64,000 nt of DNA from contig CAXIPT010000003.1 in the NCBI GenBank assembly GCA_964030475.1, positions 7,454,453-7,518,452 of the forward strand. Direction: 5' to 3'. The translations under genes were made by a program, and so were the position numbers. Positions within the stretch are counted from its first letter, which is position 1; every line of letters starts with the position of its first letter. Below the pieces are notes generated by a model. That model saw only the letters and a program-made list of their open reading frames with translations. It was not told the origin of the DNA and searched no databases. This document shows, piece by piece, positions 23,201 through 32,900 of the stretch. This DNA comes from Tethya wilhelma. Its lineage: Eukaryota; Porifera; Demospongiae; Tethyida; Tethyidae.

Positions 23201-26019
23201 TGGCCAAGGCTCCGATATTAACTGTTGCTCTTTCTGAACTGTACTAATAAAGTTGCCAAGAATAATCCCCAACAATGAAGTAAGAGAATGGCAAAACCAA
23301 ATGAAAGGTACATGACCGTCATATCAAGAGAGACACGTACTATGATTACACTGATACAACGAACGAAGAGCAATAATTCCAAATAATCAACTACTAGATT
23401 CACAACGTACCTGAAGGTTTGATGATGCTCCAATGTTAGTGATCACTGTCTCCACTTCAAATAGATTAGAATCTGATAAAAACTGAGAGCACTTTAGAAG
23501 TAGGTCTCCTACACAAATCTGCAAGACACAAGACCATGTACATTCCTACAATCATAAACATCCACCCACAATACTACTAGTCTGTCTACCTGGGAAAGGT
23601 CTAGGAACAAGGTTACAATACTACTACAACGTCATGCAATCATAGTACAGCTGCCACCAGAACGGAACCCTTACAGTAGCATCACAGCAAAGGGAGATCC
23701 AGCCCTTCCAGCCCCTGTCCCCTTACCCACATGTTGTATCTACACAAGTCTCAAAATATTGTCAACTAAGCTTTACCTGAAGCTCTGGACTCATCAATGG
23801 ATACACCTGGTTAAAGAGACACAGGTGTAGTTGTGTCAAGAGGTAGCTCCAAAGTCTCAACACTGCACAAGGCCCTCCTTCTCCAGGAGAGAAGAGGACC
23901 AGCAGGCAACTACTGAGGCTGCTCTCCAACTCAACAGGCACTCTAAAAACAACACAAAACATCAATAGAGATGTGCATTATCAAGAAAAGTCAGTTTACC
24001 TCTGCTTTGAAATGAGCGAGACAGTCACATGGCTGAACACAGATATAACACACTCTATAGTATGGTCCAATAGGGGAAGTTTGGTGAAAGCATGAGATTC
24101 AATCAGGGTCTTCAGTAAATCCAGACAACCCTGCATGAGAGAACTGGGCACTAAATGACACGTGGACAGCGGTGAAGCATACATGACAAAAATGATCCCC
24201 ATACTGTACCACTACCATAGCAACACTCCAACACACAGCACTCACTTTCTTCACTTCATACGTTCCACATTCTAAACCTAAGCAGACAATGTCGTGTAAC
24301 CTTTGACCTTCTATGGGGCAAAACAACCATATGTCAGTACAGAACACTTCAGTAATTCGTCTGCAAGAGAGAACATCATGCCAACACATTAATAGATATC
24401 CTGATTACTAACACCACACTGTACTAAAACATGGTGTGTGCTCATACAATATTTATGGTTGAGCTTACAAAACTGCTTGTAGTGCTGAATCCAAGTGCTT
24501 GTAGGAATGAAGTTCCACTAAATGTGGCTCATAGTCCAACTCTGATGATTCCTTGTCACAACCAGAAGCCTGGATAACAACATATACACACATACACCAC
24601 CAATGGTCACTCCCTCTAGGGATGAGCACAAGGCCAACATGATGGTACTACTCAAAGAGCACCCAACTCACCTCAGTATACCATGAATATACAAAGTGGG
24701 AGAGATAAAGAGGATAGTGAAGACCACCATCAATGGTGGCACAGGTATGAGACAGCTCTGTTAGGTCTAGAGCAAATGGAGAGCACAGAATTGTACATAA
24801 AATGTATACCGTATATATACCACTTAATTTTTGAGGTTACTTAATTTTCGCGGAGAGCACTTTTGCAAACTTTCGTTGAATAAGTTTCACGGTTTTCTTG
24901 GTGGAACTGGAAGGGCATATATAGTCACACCTACAGTACAGCTAGCTTGCTAGAGCGAGCTCTCGAGCACAGCTAGCTTTTTTTAACTATGTTTTAACCA
25001 AAAGCGCTAGGCGCTAAGCTCTGGAAAAATTACTTAGTAGAGTCATCTGTTAACTAAACCAAGCACAAAATTTTCAGTTGACATGTGTAAGTTCAACATG
25101 TGCAACAACACGCCTTTTTCTTGATTGCGTACTTTTTTAGTTGAATAACTTTCGCGGATAGCTTTCGAACCGCAAAACCCACGAAAGTTAAGTACCTCAA
25201 AAATTAAGCAGTATACAGTATGCACTGCTACAAACACAATGACCTTGGTAGATAATCACACATACCAACTGCCATTTGAATCAGTTCTTGTAACACACAA
25301 CAAAATGTAGCATGATCTCGGAGCTTGATCAACTACAATAAGTGAACATAGCAAAGTGAACATAGCATGAACACATGTGACACAGGTGAGTGATTTTCCA
25401 GTTCAATTAGGTTAACTAGTGCGCACTTGGCCTCACTTACCAGGAAGAGTTTCTGCAGACAGTGCACAGTATCCTTTTGGAACGACACAGTGTCAGAGAG
25501 AGCAGCCACTCGCAACAGCCCACCAATGACCCACAACACAAAGTCTAAAGAAATCCACAAGTAGAGAGTAAGGCGAACATGAACCTCACTACAGTTGCAA
25601 TGCCATCATTACTCACCGTGTTCTTTGTTTGGAGTTCCACCAGAATGATGAAAAGTAGTGAGAAAGGCTTCTGGACACACACTAGCAGTCTCTCTGATCA
25701 AATCAAGGAGCATCTTCCAGTCAGACTCTGAAAACAGAATGGAATAAATGCATAGATGACTGAGGCAGCTTCAGCACAATTATGACTCTGAATTTCACAT
25801 GCAAAACTGTACCTAGCTCGAGTTTCTTGGTGTACTGATTGACCAAGTCATAAATAGACTTTCTACATTTTTCTGCCTGAGACACATTGTTTACTCTGAT
25901 AAACAGAAGAGGATATCACGTTCAACATTAGGACAATATTTAAAAGCAGTATGAAATACACAAACTCATTCCAGTTGGAGGGAGAATGCCAATTACCTTC
26001 GTCTGGCAGAGGAGTCCAT
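6548..26019 (-). CDS. ATR: ATR, checkpoint serine/threonine kinase: N-terminal half (HEAT and UME regions)
   Basis: ATR is the phosphatidylinositol-3-kinase-like protein kinase that senses RPA-coated single-stranded DNA with ATRIP and activates CHK1 in the nucleus. Here a long chain of minus-strand exons matches ATR in order. It starts at 26019 with MDSSARRR, continues through DFVLWVIGGLLRVAA (25441-25544), RLKEAYLLGARNE (near 13890), AHVQILRIAKSRNLS (near 13430) and SLIEVMRLMGPKY (near 9010), and reaches the UME core LGPLLGQIVVALSAFV (near 7300) and GKCLGEVGAIDPGK (near 6560). The last exon ends at a good GT donor (6547), so more exons should follow, but the FAT, kinase and FATC domains are not found between here and position 1. 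Three other genes lie in its introns. The identification rests on family knowledge and consistent collinearity; many small exon borders are approximate. Confidence 0.88.
7577..7793. repeat. Foldback repeat in ATR intron
   Basis: The segment begins AGAGCTCGAAATAAC and ends GTAATTTCGACCTCT, an imperfect inverted pair around an uncoded interior of about 190 bp. It is probably a MITE. Nearby intron sequence (7850-8290) is T-rich, with a GGTCTCTATC / GATAGAGACC inverted pair around 8219-8240 and no exon. Confidence 0.45.
8815..8901. repeat. Perfect hairpin in ATR intron
   Basis: GTTAGTGACC pairs with GGTCACTAAC at the outside. Inside, a 21-base arm beginning GGTTCTTAGCTATTTAG (8833-8853) pairs perfectly with 8863-8883 across a 9-base loop. 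It lies in an intron with no reading frame, so it is read as a short foldback element rather than a gene. Confidence 0.7.
10244..10302. repeat. Hairpin of CCCAGGCTCCTCC type
   Basis: CCATTCCCAGGCTCCTCCT and its reverse complement AGGAGGAGCCTGGGAATG flank a short AT-rich loop. A related hairpin with GTTCCCAGGC / GCCTAGGAAC arms lies at 61699-61771, so this is a dispersed family. Confidence 0.65.
10602..12209 (-). CDS. Arylsulfatase (arylsulfatase B/N-acetylgalactosamine-4-sulfatase-like)
   Basis: Two exons (12149-12209 and 10602-12073) join to about 510 residues, near the usual length of arylsulfatase B. Exon 1 encodes a hydrophobic signal peptide starting MKPIVVLLLLLSLA. Exon 2 opens with PHIVYLLVDDWGWGNVG, the metal-binding DD motif of the family. 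The sulfatase signature CSPSRSSLLTGR follows, with the Cys that is converted to formylglycine. Further family motifs are GYHTHHVGKWDVG and SSDNGGPVEHGGNNYPLKGGK. The enzyme should hydrolyse sulfate esters of glycosaminoglycans or other sulfated polysaccharides, in the lysosome or outside the cell. The gene lies wholly inside an intron of ATR on the same strand, so it needs its own promoter and poly(A) site. The exact substrate cannot be told from the sequence. Confidence 0.92.
12210..13084. other. ATR intron, no further gene seen
   Basis: This stretch between the arylsulfatase start and the next upstream ATR exon is AT-rich and holds no exon that I can support. It should contain the arylsulfatase promoter. 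The open frames at 12450-12632 and 12766-12972 show no recognisable domain. Confidence 0.4.
13085..15614 (-). other. ATR: ATR exon block: central HEAT repeats
   Basis: Exon pieces in transcript order include 15500-15614 (SLVAPVMEGVVAGSTLSK), about 15180-15240 (CLLKIFPVFLTSLESGN), about 15013-15105 (LPSGDHFLLFVKLLPSLL), about 13860-14001 (FSANIQRLFFLTDDSDQ, RLKEAYLLGARNEDSE) and 13200-13492 (ILRIAKSRNLSPNKLLSSFK, then the VVEYLHEKKDL stretch). The last two match ATR residues just before the UME region closely. An acceptor at 15615 joins to a donor at 21836 across a 6.2 kb intron. Confidence 0.75.
14141..14244. repeat. (GA)n microsatellite with assembly N
   Basis: About 100 bases of GA repeat broken by a single N at 14195. 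The N probably marks a contig join or an unresolved repeat length. The poly Leu-Ser frames through it are artefacts. Confidence 0.95.
16349..17569 (+). pseudogene. Truncated multipass membrane protein related to the 30-48 kb receptor family
   Basis: Two open stretches in one frame (16349-16987 and 16988-17569) are separated only by a TGA at 16985-16987. Together they encode several hydrophobic helices (IATLTTLILLSYTKLLRTVI, IPLFIVAVLVALVGLTYTLV, WTGMLLLLRMVVYLVSAV) and a long acidic/Ser-Thr cytoplasmic tail ending ENEALLKVCG. The block order around ITxxxLLSYxK and AYHAPYNDRHRYWTGM parallels CYAQSTRASLAL and SFQSCYKDNCRFFAGL in the receptors at 30-48 kb, so this is the C-terminal half of a distant member. 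No ectodomain precedes it, and an assembly N lies just upstream at 16224. It sits on the strand opposite ATR inside an ATR intron. It may be a pseudogene, or a gene with a sequencing error and missing 5' exons. Confidence 0.6.
17761..17846. repeat. Short ACCGTATAGCGGGAAA foldback element
   Basis: ACCGTATAGCGGGAAA at the left pairs with TTTCCCACTATATGGT at the right, and TTTTCGCAGAT pairs with ATCTGCGAAA inside. It belongs to the same family as the 18029-18251 element and resembles the 24807-25220 element at its ACCGTATA end. Confidence 0.7.
18029..18251. repeat. MITE with TACCGTATAGCGGGAAA ends
   Basis: The 223 bp segment starts TACCGTATAGCGGGAAATTT and ends with its reverse complement AAATTTCCCGCTATACGGTA. 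The short open frames across it on both strands are mirror translations of the inverted arms and are not genes. Confidence 0.8.
18600..19240 (-). other. Coding-like remnant, not identified
   Basis: Several minus-strand frames in this stretch look protein-like but do not join into one frame: 18702-18962 (LEVLAQTVVELYTEGFRENQ), an offset frame near 18610-18730 (DQDVLIETFLLGYQLKKS) and 19032-19235 (FLKRDLVLHGKTPTLVCAGT). I do not recognise a domain and see no convincing splice sites. It could be a decayed gene or a transposon remnant inside the ATR intron. Confidence 0.3.
19463..20948 (+). CDS. Type I membrane receptor-like protein with tyrosine-motif tail
   Basis: Three exons (19463-19511, 19595-20104, 20176-20948) join in frame to about 443 residues. 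Exon 1 is a signal peptide (MVLYKILMLILASEAT). Exon 2 is a compact ectodomain with six or so Cys residues that I cannot assign to a known fold; exon 3 adds a Ser/Thr/Pro-rich stalk. A single strong membrane helix follows (VVVVSLSLLVVIVLVVVCVI), then a KKK stop-transfer and a cytoplasmic tail of about 130 residues. The tail has repeated tyrosine motifs: NPSYV, NYESIL, NDSYVP, NPEYSYV and the C-terminal SYVIP. This looks like a surface receptor whose tail is phosphorylated and docks SH2 or PTB proteins, which is inference. The gene lies in a 6.2 kb ATR intron on the opposite strand. Confidence 0.72.
21356..21421 (+). repeat. Duplicate of the last coding segment of the upstream receptor-like gene
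   Basis: About 65 bases repeat the 3' end of the coding region at 20880-20948, including the codons for KFSFSASY and VIP and a stop codon (TAA instead of TAG). It lies 400 bases downstream in the same orientation. It may be an alternative terminal exon or the trace of a small tandem duplication. Confidence 0.65.
21836..26019 (-). other. ATR: ATR exon block: N-terminal HEAT repeats and start codon
   Basis: The start codon is placed at 26017-26019 because MDSSARRR splices in frame (donor 25996, acceptor at 25896-25897) to VNNVSQAEKCRKSIYDLV, which matches the start region of ATR. Later exons are 25813-25895, 25617-25727 (MLLDLIRETASVCPEAFL), 25441-25544 (the best match to human ATR here), about 24664-24780, about 24475-24570, about 24245-24361, about 24000-24132 (CLDLLKTLIESHAFTKLP), about 23775-23944, about 23408-23520, several short exons between 22115 and 23040, and 21836-about 22040. 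Borders of the short exons are approximate. Confidence 0.72.
24807..25220. repeat. MITE with ACTTAATTTTTGAGGT ends in ATR intron
   Basis: The left end (ACCGTATATATACCACTTAA, then TTTTTGAGGTTACTTAA) and the right end (TTAAGTACCTCAAAAATTAA, then GCAGTATACAGTA) are inverted copies about 400 bp apart. CGCGGAGAGC and GCGGATAGC pair loosely inside. No transposase is encoded. Confidence 0.7.
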
Positions 26020-26199
26020 ATGAACGGCCAGCACTGCAGCAGAGAAATGGGACAACAACAAAGAGAGCAACAGCTGATCTGAGGATATGACCTACACGTG
26101 GATGCTCACGAGACAGCTTCCGCCAACTTAGTTTGGTAAAGGACGTCACTGATGATCACAGACTCCAGAGAAGCAGACAAGTAAGTTTTCCTCCAAATT
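26020..26199. promoter_or_regulatory. Shared ATR / aprataxin promoter interval
   Basis: Only 180 bases separate the ATR start codon (minus) from the aprataxin start codon (plus). Both 5' untranslated regions and the core promoters must fit here unless a 5' intron is used; a GTAAGT at about 26181 could be a donor for such an intron. A CACGTG-like element (CTACACGTGG) is visible near 26090. No TATA box stands out. Confidence 0.6.
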
Positions 26200-26841
26200 A
26201 TGGCTGCAAAACGACCTAGTCCTGGCACTGAAAGAGATTCACCACAAGCTAAACGTGTTAAGGTTCACTCTTCTGGAGCAGCAACAGCCCTCAAGGGAAC
26301 TGGACACTGGAGCATGAAGCTGGTAGCATCCATGGAAGATCCCAAGATGATAGTAAAGAGCGATGATCTGACAGTGACAATAAGAGATGCCTACCCTAAG
26401 GCTAGACACCACTATCTTGTTCTTCCAAGAGAGAACATCCCGACCCTTAAATCTCTCAAACCCTCTCATTTGTCCTTAATGAAACACATTCTTGACGTAG
26501 GGAAAGCATTAGAAGATGAACTGAAAGCAAAGGATTCTTCACTGGTCTTCCGTCATGGCTATCATGCCTCTCCTAGCATGGCAAGACTTCACATGCATGT
26601 TATCAGTCAAGATTTTGACTCCCCTTGCTTGAAGAATAAAAAACATTGGAATTCATTTACATCTGATTTTTTTAAAGATGCTGAGGATGTCATTCACATC
26701 TTGGAAGCAAAAGGAAAGGTTGACTTTGATAAAAGCAAGTATGAAGACATGCTAAAACTTCCATTGATATGTCATGTGTGTCAGGTTGCATTGCAAAATA
26801 TCCCCAAACTTAAGGACCATATTCGAAAGCACATTAAGTAA
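26200..26841 (+). CDS. APTX: Aprataxin (HIT-domain DNA-adenylate hydrolase), short form
   Basis: Aprataxin removes AMP left on 5' DNA ends by abortive ligation during single-strand break repair. The single exon encodes 213 residues. A Lys/Arg-rich N-terminus (RDSPQAKRVKVH) is probably a nuclear localisation signal. The HIT domain follows, with DAYPKARHHYLVLPRE, and ends in the catalytic histidine triad ARLHMHVIS. The C-terminus has the zinc-binding motif CHVCQ and LKDHIRKHI, as expected of aprataxin. Human aprataxin has an N-terminal FHA domain that binds XRCC1/XRCC4; it is absent here, so the protein resembles short forms from fungi. It is head-to-head with ATR and 170 bases upstream of POLH. 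Confidence 0.92.
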   Translation: MAAKRPSPGTERDSPQAKRVKVHSSGAATALKGTGHWSMKLVASMEDPKMIVKSDDLTVTIRDAYPKARHHYLVLPRENIPTLKSLKPSHLSLMKHILDVGKALEDELKAKDSSLVFRHGYHASPSMARLHMHVISQDFDSPCLKNKKHWNSFTSDFFKDAEDVIHILEAKGKVDFDKSKYEDMLKLPLICHVCQVALQNIPKLKDHIRKHIK

Positions 26842-27011
26842 TAATTATGTTTGTACTGGTACTCAGTGTATCATGAAAGTGAAATTGTCCAGTTGCTGTT
26901 GTTTCTGAGCATGCGCATATCGGGCGCTTAATTACGTAATTGAGCTTATGTGTGCTTTATTTGGAAAATATTAAACTCAACAAAGTGTGTGACATGTGAC
27001 ATAATTTGTCT

Positions 27012-29741
27012 ATGATGTCTCTTCTGCCACAGGCTAAGGTAATAGTCCTGGTGGACATGGACTGCTTTTATGTTCAAGTAGAACAAAGAAGAAAACCTGA
27101 ACTGAAGGGCAAACCATGTGCAGTTGTACAATATAGACAGAGAAATGGTGGAGGGTAAGTTGCTGATTTACTGTGTACAGTTCAGTAACTTCTAGTATGC
27201 TATTTTTCTCTATATTAGCATAATCGCTGTAGGCTATGAAGCAAGATAATTTGGAGTATCAAGAATGCTGCGAGGCGATGAAGCTAGAGTGAAGTGTCCT
27301 GATATTCATCTTGTTGCAGTACCTGAACGTCGTGGCAAGGCAGATCTGACTCACTATCGTGAAGCTGGAGCAGAAGTGATTAAGGTTCTCTCTCGATTTA
27401 GTGAAAGCATTGAGCGTGCTAGCATTGATGAAGCTTTCTTGGATATCACAAAAAATGTACACGATAAAATCAGCCAAATGGAATTCAGTAAAGTAGTCCC
27501 ATCAATGCTACCCAGCACACATGTTGCTGGAGGACAGTGGCATTCTGAAAAAAGTACAGTAGGTGACAATGGTGGTGATGGTAATAGAACTGGTGAAGTT
27601 CCAAAAGATTCTATCCGTGAGGGCATACTAGGAGAGTGGTTGAAGGAAGAAGGGAACAAGGAGGAACTGTGGTTGACTGTTGGTGCAATTGTTACTAGCG
27701 AGATGCGAAATGCTGTCCTTCAAGAAACTGGTTTTACCTGTTCAGCAGGAATTGCTTGTAACAAGGTTTGCTAACTAATGTTTACTCTTAACATAGGATA
27801 TTGTTTGACTCACAATTATTTATCGTTGATATCTGTAGATGTTAGCCAAACTGGCAGCCGGAATGAATAAACCTAATCAACAGACTATCCTACCAATGTC
27901 CAGTGTGCCTTCTGTTTTCAACAACACTGCCATTGGCAAAATGTATGTAATATATATAATATGTATATATAGACAGCAATGTTTGAATTACAGTACTCCC
28001 CCCCCCCCCACACACACACACACACACACACCACACATGTAGACGTCACCTTGGAGGAAAGCTAGGTAAAGAAATACAAAAGAGGTTCGGTTTTGAAATG
28101 ATTGGTCAGCTTACTTCTGTGGAAAGAAAGAAACTGAACGAAGCCTTTGGAGACAAGACTGGGTATGTCGAAGCTACCCTACTTCTGTTTTTTTTTGTTT
28201 GTTTGTTTTTTGTTTTTTTTTTGTTTTTTTTACAAAGATTTACATGTACGCCTACACAGTTCATGGCTACATGACTTATGCCGTGGACATACTACTGAAC
28301 CTATAAGAGTGAAGACGATCCCACTGTCAGTTGGGTGTGGAAAGAACTTCTATGGCCGTGAAAAGCTAAACACAGTTGAACAGGTACAAATAAAGGAGCC
28401 AGAATTGCTTTCAAATGACAATAGATATAAATTATGCCGTTTGGTGTTTATAGGTTTTACACTGGTTGAAACAGTTGGTAGAAGAAATAGTTGAGAGGCT
28501 GGATGTGGACCAAAAAACTGTAAATATGATTGACTATTTATACTTGATGTGTGGTTTTAGTTTTCAATGTTTCACATACTCACAACAGAACAATAGAACA
28601 GCAGGACTACTGACAGTTCATTTTCATCCTGAGGAAAGCAAGACCTCTGTCTCTCGCTCGTTTCCCCTTACCTCCCTTGACACCACCCTGGTTGTAAAGA
28701 ATGCATGGTCAGCCATGAACAAAGGACAACTAGTACCAGCAACTACAACGACAGAGAAATCTTCAACACCTCTTGGCTGGTAAGCTGTATTTTTATGCTT
28801 ACGTGAAGTATCTAGGTAGAAATACTTGTTGGAAATACAGTCTAATAGTCAAAATTTATGTGATTTAGTGTTCAATGCTTGGTTGTTATGTTCAACATCT
28901 ATAGCCTTGACTAATTAATAACCATCTTGTTGAGGTGTAACAAATTTCATGTGTACACAGGAGCAGTGGTATACTCAATCTTTCTCTAGTGGCTAGCAAG
29001 TTTAGAGATCACTCCATGTCTGGCCCCACAAACACAATATCATCATATTTCACAAGGCAAGAGTCTCAATTCCCAAGCTCTGGTGTAGTGGATATATCTA
29101 ACACTGCTGGTTCAGTCCACTCTGATGAGAGGGTACAAGATGATAAGCATCCTAAAAGTGACTATACTCCAGAAGTTAAAACTATTCCATCATACTTTAA
29201 AGTTAACACCCACATTCCATCAGAGGTTCCTAGACGTTCAATTGATACTAAGAATGATAGTTTAGTTAGCAATGGCAGTAGTTTGCATTCAATGTCCCCA
29301 AAACCATTACAAGTATCTGGCTCTAGTTTCAACAGGAAAGGTGACATTGCTTCGTACTTTACTAAGCCACTTGAGGGTTCACTGTCAGACAAAGAGTCAG
29401 TGGCAGTTGCAATTAGTAAGCAGTCATCTTGCAAACCTATTAGCAAAAGTCCATCTATAGTAGATTACTTTAGCAGTAAAAACTCTGACCCAGAGCCTGG
29501 TCCAGCAATGAAGAGAAGGAGGTTAAATTTTGATGATTCTTTAAAGGAAGAAGATCATGTGTTGTTTCAGATTTGTTCTGATTGTGGTGAAAATATTGCT
29601 GTTTGGGATATTCAAGAGCACCAGGACTTTCACTTAGCCATGCAAATTCATAATGAAGAAAAGCAAGCATTAAGTACTTCAAATAAGTGTAAGAAAATTA
29701 TGGATACTGGCTCTATTTTGAAATATGTTAAAAGATCCTAA
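27012..29741 (+). CDS. POLH: DNA polymerase eta (translesion polymerase), with an in-frame stop
   Basis: This Y-family polymerase copies across UV lesions at stalled forks. Eight or so exons join: 27012-27154 (VDMDCFYVQVEQR, first catalytic Asp), 27219-about 27767 (RASIDEAFLDIT with the catalytic DE pair), 27839-about 27941, about 28043-28160 (HLGGKLGKEIQ), about 28231-28382, about 28454-28520, about 28590-28782 and about 28962-29741. The order matches human POLH throughout. The C-terminal exon has a ubiquitin-binding zinc finger (CSDCGENIAVWDIQEHQDFH). It also has repeated I-x-x-Y-F motifs (TISSYF, TIPSYF, DIASYF, SIVDYF) resembling PCNA- or REV1-binding boxes. At 27247-27249 a TAA replaces the Ala codon in the conserved YEARAFGV motif. 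Either this allele is null or the base call is wrong, because the rest of the gene is well preserved. Confidence 0.88.
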
Positions 29742-29914
29742 AAATGTTTTAAATGATTCAACATGGTGATGAAAATATAGTGCATATACAATATGTCACC
29801 TATATGACCATTGTAGTGTTGCGTTACATGTATGTTTGTATGTTATGTTGAAAGGTTGTTTTCAGTGAAATTACATGTGCATGTATAATAATTTATGCTG
29901 AACAATCATGATAG

Positions 29915-32900
29915 TCATAGCAGATTCTCCTCAATTTGTTTGTAGTTTGCACCAAATGATTGAGACCCATCTATGCTGAAATCACTCAACATTCGTGCTG
30001 GAAACTCATCTAAATCAGCTTCATCTTCATCCTCATTCTTGTTCCTTACTTGTCTCTTGCGGTAGTATTGTCGTGCAGCTATTATTGCACGTTGTATAAC
30101 GTAAACAATCAAACAGATCAGAGGAAGTGAAATCAATACCACTTGTATTGCTCCAATAGTATTAATAAAAGTTTGATTCTGCCGTGTTTCCTTTAGTGTA
30201 GAATAGGAATAAGCAAGAATAGTCATTGCATTGATGAGATTAAGATTTGTAAAAATCAGAGCATCTATAATGTTGTACCATTTATTCTTGTACGGCTGAG
30301 NTTGGTTCTGTTCAGTTTCATCTAGTGTAGAATAGAAATAAGCAAAAATAGTCATTGCATTAATAAGACTAAGATTTGTAAAAATCAAGGCATCTGTAAT
30401 GTTGTGCCATTTATTCTTGTACGGCTGAGCAATACAATGGAGCATTAGGATCAAGAAAAGCTTGCAACCAAGAGCACTATAAAAGAACCTGTAAGTAGGT
30501 GAGAATGCATATATGATGAGTATAATTGTACGATAACAGAAATAGAACCCAGCAAAAAACCGACAATTATCTTTGTAGCAGCTTTGAAATGAATCTAGTA
30601 TTGGTTTCATTTTCTCCAGAAACATGATTTGTGTAACTTTCTTCACAAACTTATTTTCACTAAGATTACAGAATCCCAAGACTGTATAAAACTTTGGATA
30701 ACCGATCAGTAGCAGTGGTGGGATCAACACAACAGTGGACAAGCAAACTATAGTGCTGGAATTGCATACCTCAGGTGCTCACCACTGAAGTAATGCATGT
30801 CTCCTCGAAAGACATATGTTCGATTACCAAAAATGTGGTCTTTGGTATCACTTCGGAGCTTAGTCGAAACAGGAATAATAAGTGCCAGAGATGCTCTGGT
30901 GCTTTGGGCATAGCACACCACTAGAAATGCTGAGAGGCCATGAATAATTGAACTTCGTAAAGTTCTTGGCTTTATACATCTGGCACTACAGTGAGCTTTA
31001 TTTAGAACCACAATAGTACCAGCTACTAGCAAGAAAGCATTCACAACTGTAACATACTTGAAGACAATCATGTCCAATGCATTAGCACCTTTCCACAGAC
31101 AGAATGACATTGATTCAATATTAAAGAAGTCGAGGTTAAATACTCTGTAAATAGTTGTTAAAACATCATAAGCATTTCTCTGATGCCGATCTGGGTAAAC
31201 AATGTAACCACTTGCTCTTGTTTCAAACGAATCAAGCACTTGAGCAAAGAATATGAAACCATTTGCTATACCAGATGTGAAACTAATATTGAACATCAGA
31301 ACTGTGACAAAGAAGAGAGTTACTGGCAGCAATTCTGATAGTATATAAAATAACCAACCAAGATGGCAGTGTTCCTCTGTTCCACATGTGTAATAATTTG
31401 AATGATAATGAGCAGAATGATTATCTATACAGTGTCCACAGACTACTCCAGTTCGGTTGTTTGGTCCACAAACAGCTCTGTCCAATTTATCTCTATCTGG
31501 TTCAGTTGGTAATGGAAATAGTCCAAATCTATTGTTATTCCAACAATAGCCTGGTGGACAGGTAGCAGTGACTAGTATTTTCTCAGTACTAGTGGTATTT
31601 TGCAAGTACCCAACCCAGTTTCCGTGCCGAGCTAGAGCCTGGTTATTTTCAACAGTATAAAATACCTACATAGGATCGGTTTGTACTTGATCCACATGTA
31701 CACTGAGTAAGAGCTCGATTGGATCTATTTTTACTTACATATCCAGGAGGGCATTCTGTCAATTCAATCTCTAGTTTTACTTGAAAATTTCGGCAAAGTA
31801 CTTTATGAAGTGTAAGTAAAGCTTTGCTCCCTGGTTTCCCATTTCATGTCTAGTGCAGATCCAAATTGAGCCTCATTTTTGCTCCATGTACACTGTGTGA
31901 AATTGATTATGTTATTGTCTTCATGAAAGTTTGATGTGAACACTGAGGATCGAATTGTCATTCCACCTCCAATTATTGCACTATTCTTTTCAAAAGTGCA
32001 TTCAGTGAATGCGATTGTATTATTATGAAGATGGATCTCAATACCAAATAAGGATTTATAAAAACTCAAATGAACCCCTTCCACCTCCACAGGTCAAGTG
32101 TTTTTTGTTACATTTATTTTGGGAAAAGTTAGAGTGCATAACCGAAAGATTGTTGTGAAAAGAATAGTCTTGAAGACGCACATACATCCCCAATCCCCAC
32201 TGACCCTTATTGTTGACAAACTTAGAACCTGTTATGACAATTTTGTTTTTTGATGAATTTCCTGTTATGTACAGACATAATCCTCCACCTCTTCCAGGTC
32301 TTAGATAGCCAGGCACATAAGAATAACTGTTGATACTTTCATTTGCTTGTGCCACATTTTCTGTAAATCTACAATCTTGTATAAGGTAGTTGCTGTTACT
32401 GTTGTGATTGCTGCTCTTTCTGTGCTCAATGGGACTTTTCCTTTCAATGTATGTTATAAGAATTATACACAATCCTGTTCCTCCATTTTTCAAGTTAATA
32501 AATTATTTGCACCACTTTTAAAAAAATGACTGTTAGTGATTGTCACAGCTCCATTGCAGTTGTGTATATAATCATACCTGTTCCAGCACTAGAAGAGATG
32601 GTGATACTGACATTTGAACTTTCAGACAGAAATACCCCAACAGTTATATCGAATCCAAGATCAGTCTCCTTTTGTAGCCCACTACATTTTTCCAGGTTAA
32701 GATTTTTTATTTGAAGTTCCTCAATATATTCAAACCTCAGTCCTGCTCCATTTTGACAGACTATCCTTTTGCCAGTGCAATTGTTGCACATTAGACTTAT
32801 TCCTGAAAGATTTCTCAACACTATTAGGTAGGTTAGCTCAAAGATGTTATCTTCAAAGATGACTTCAATGTTTGTGTTGCTCTCCAATTCACTTGAGATG

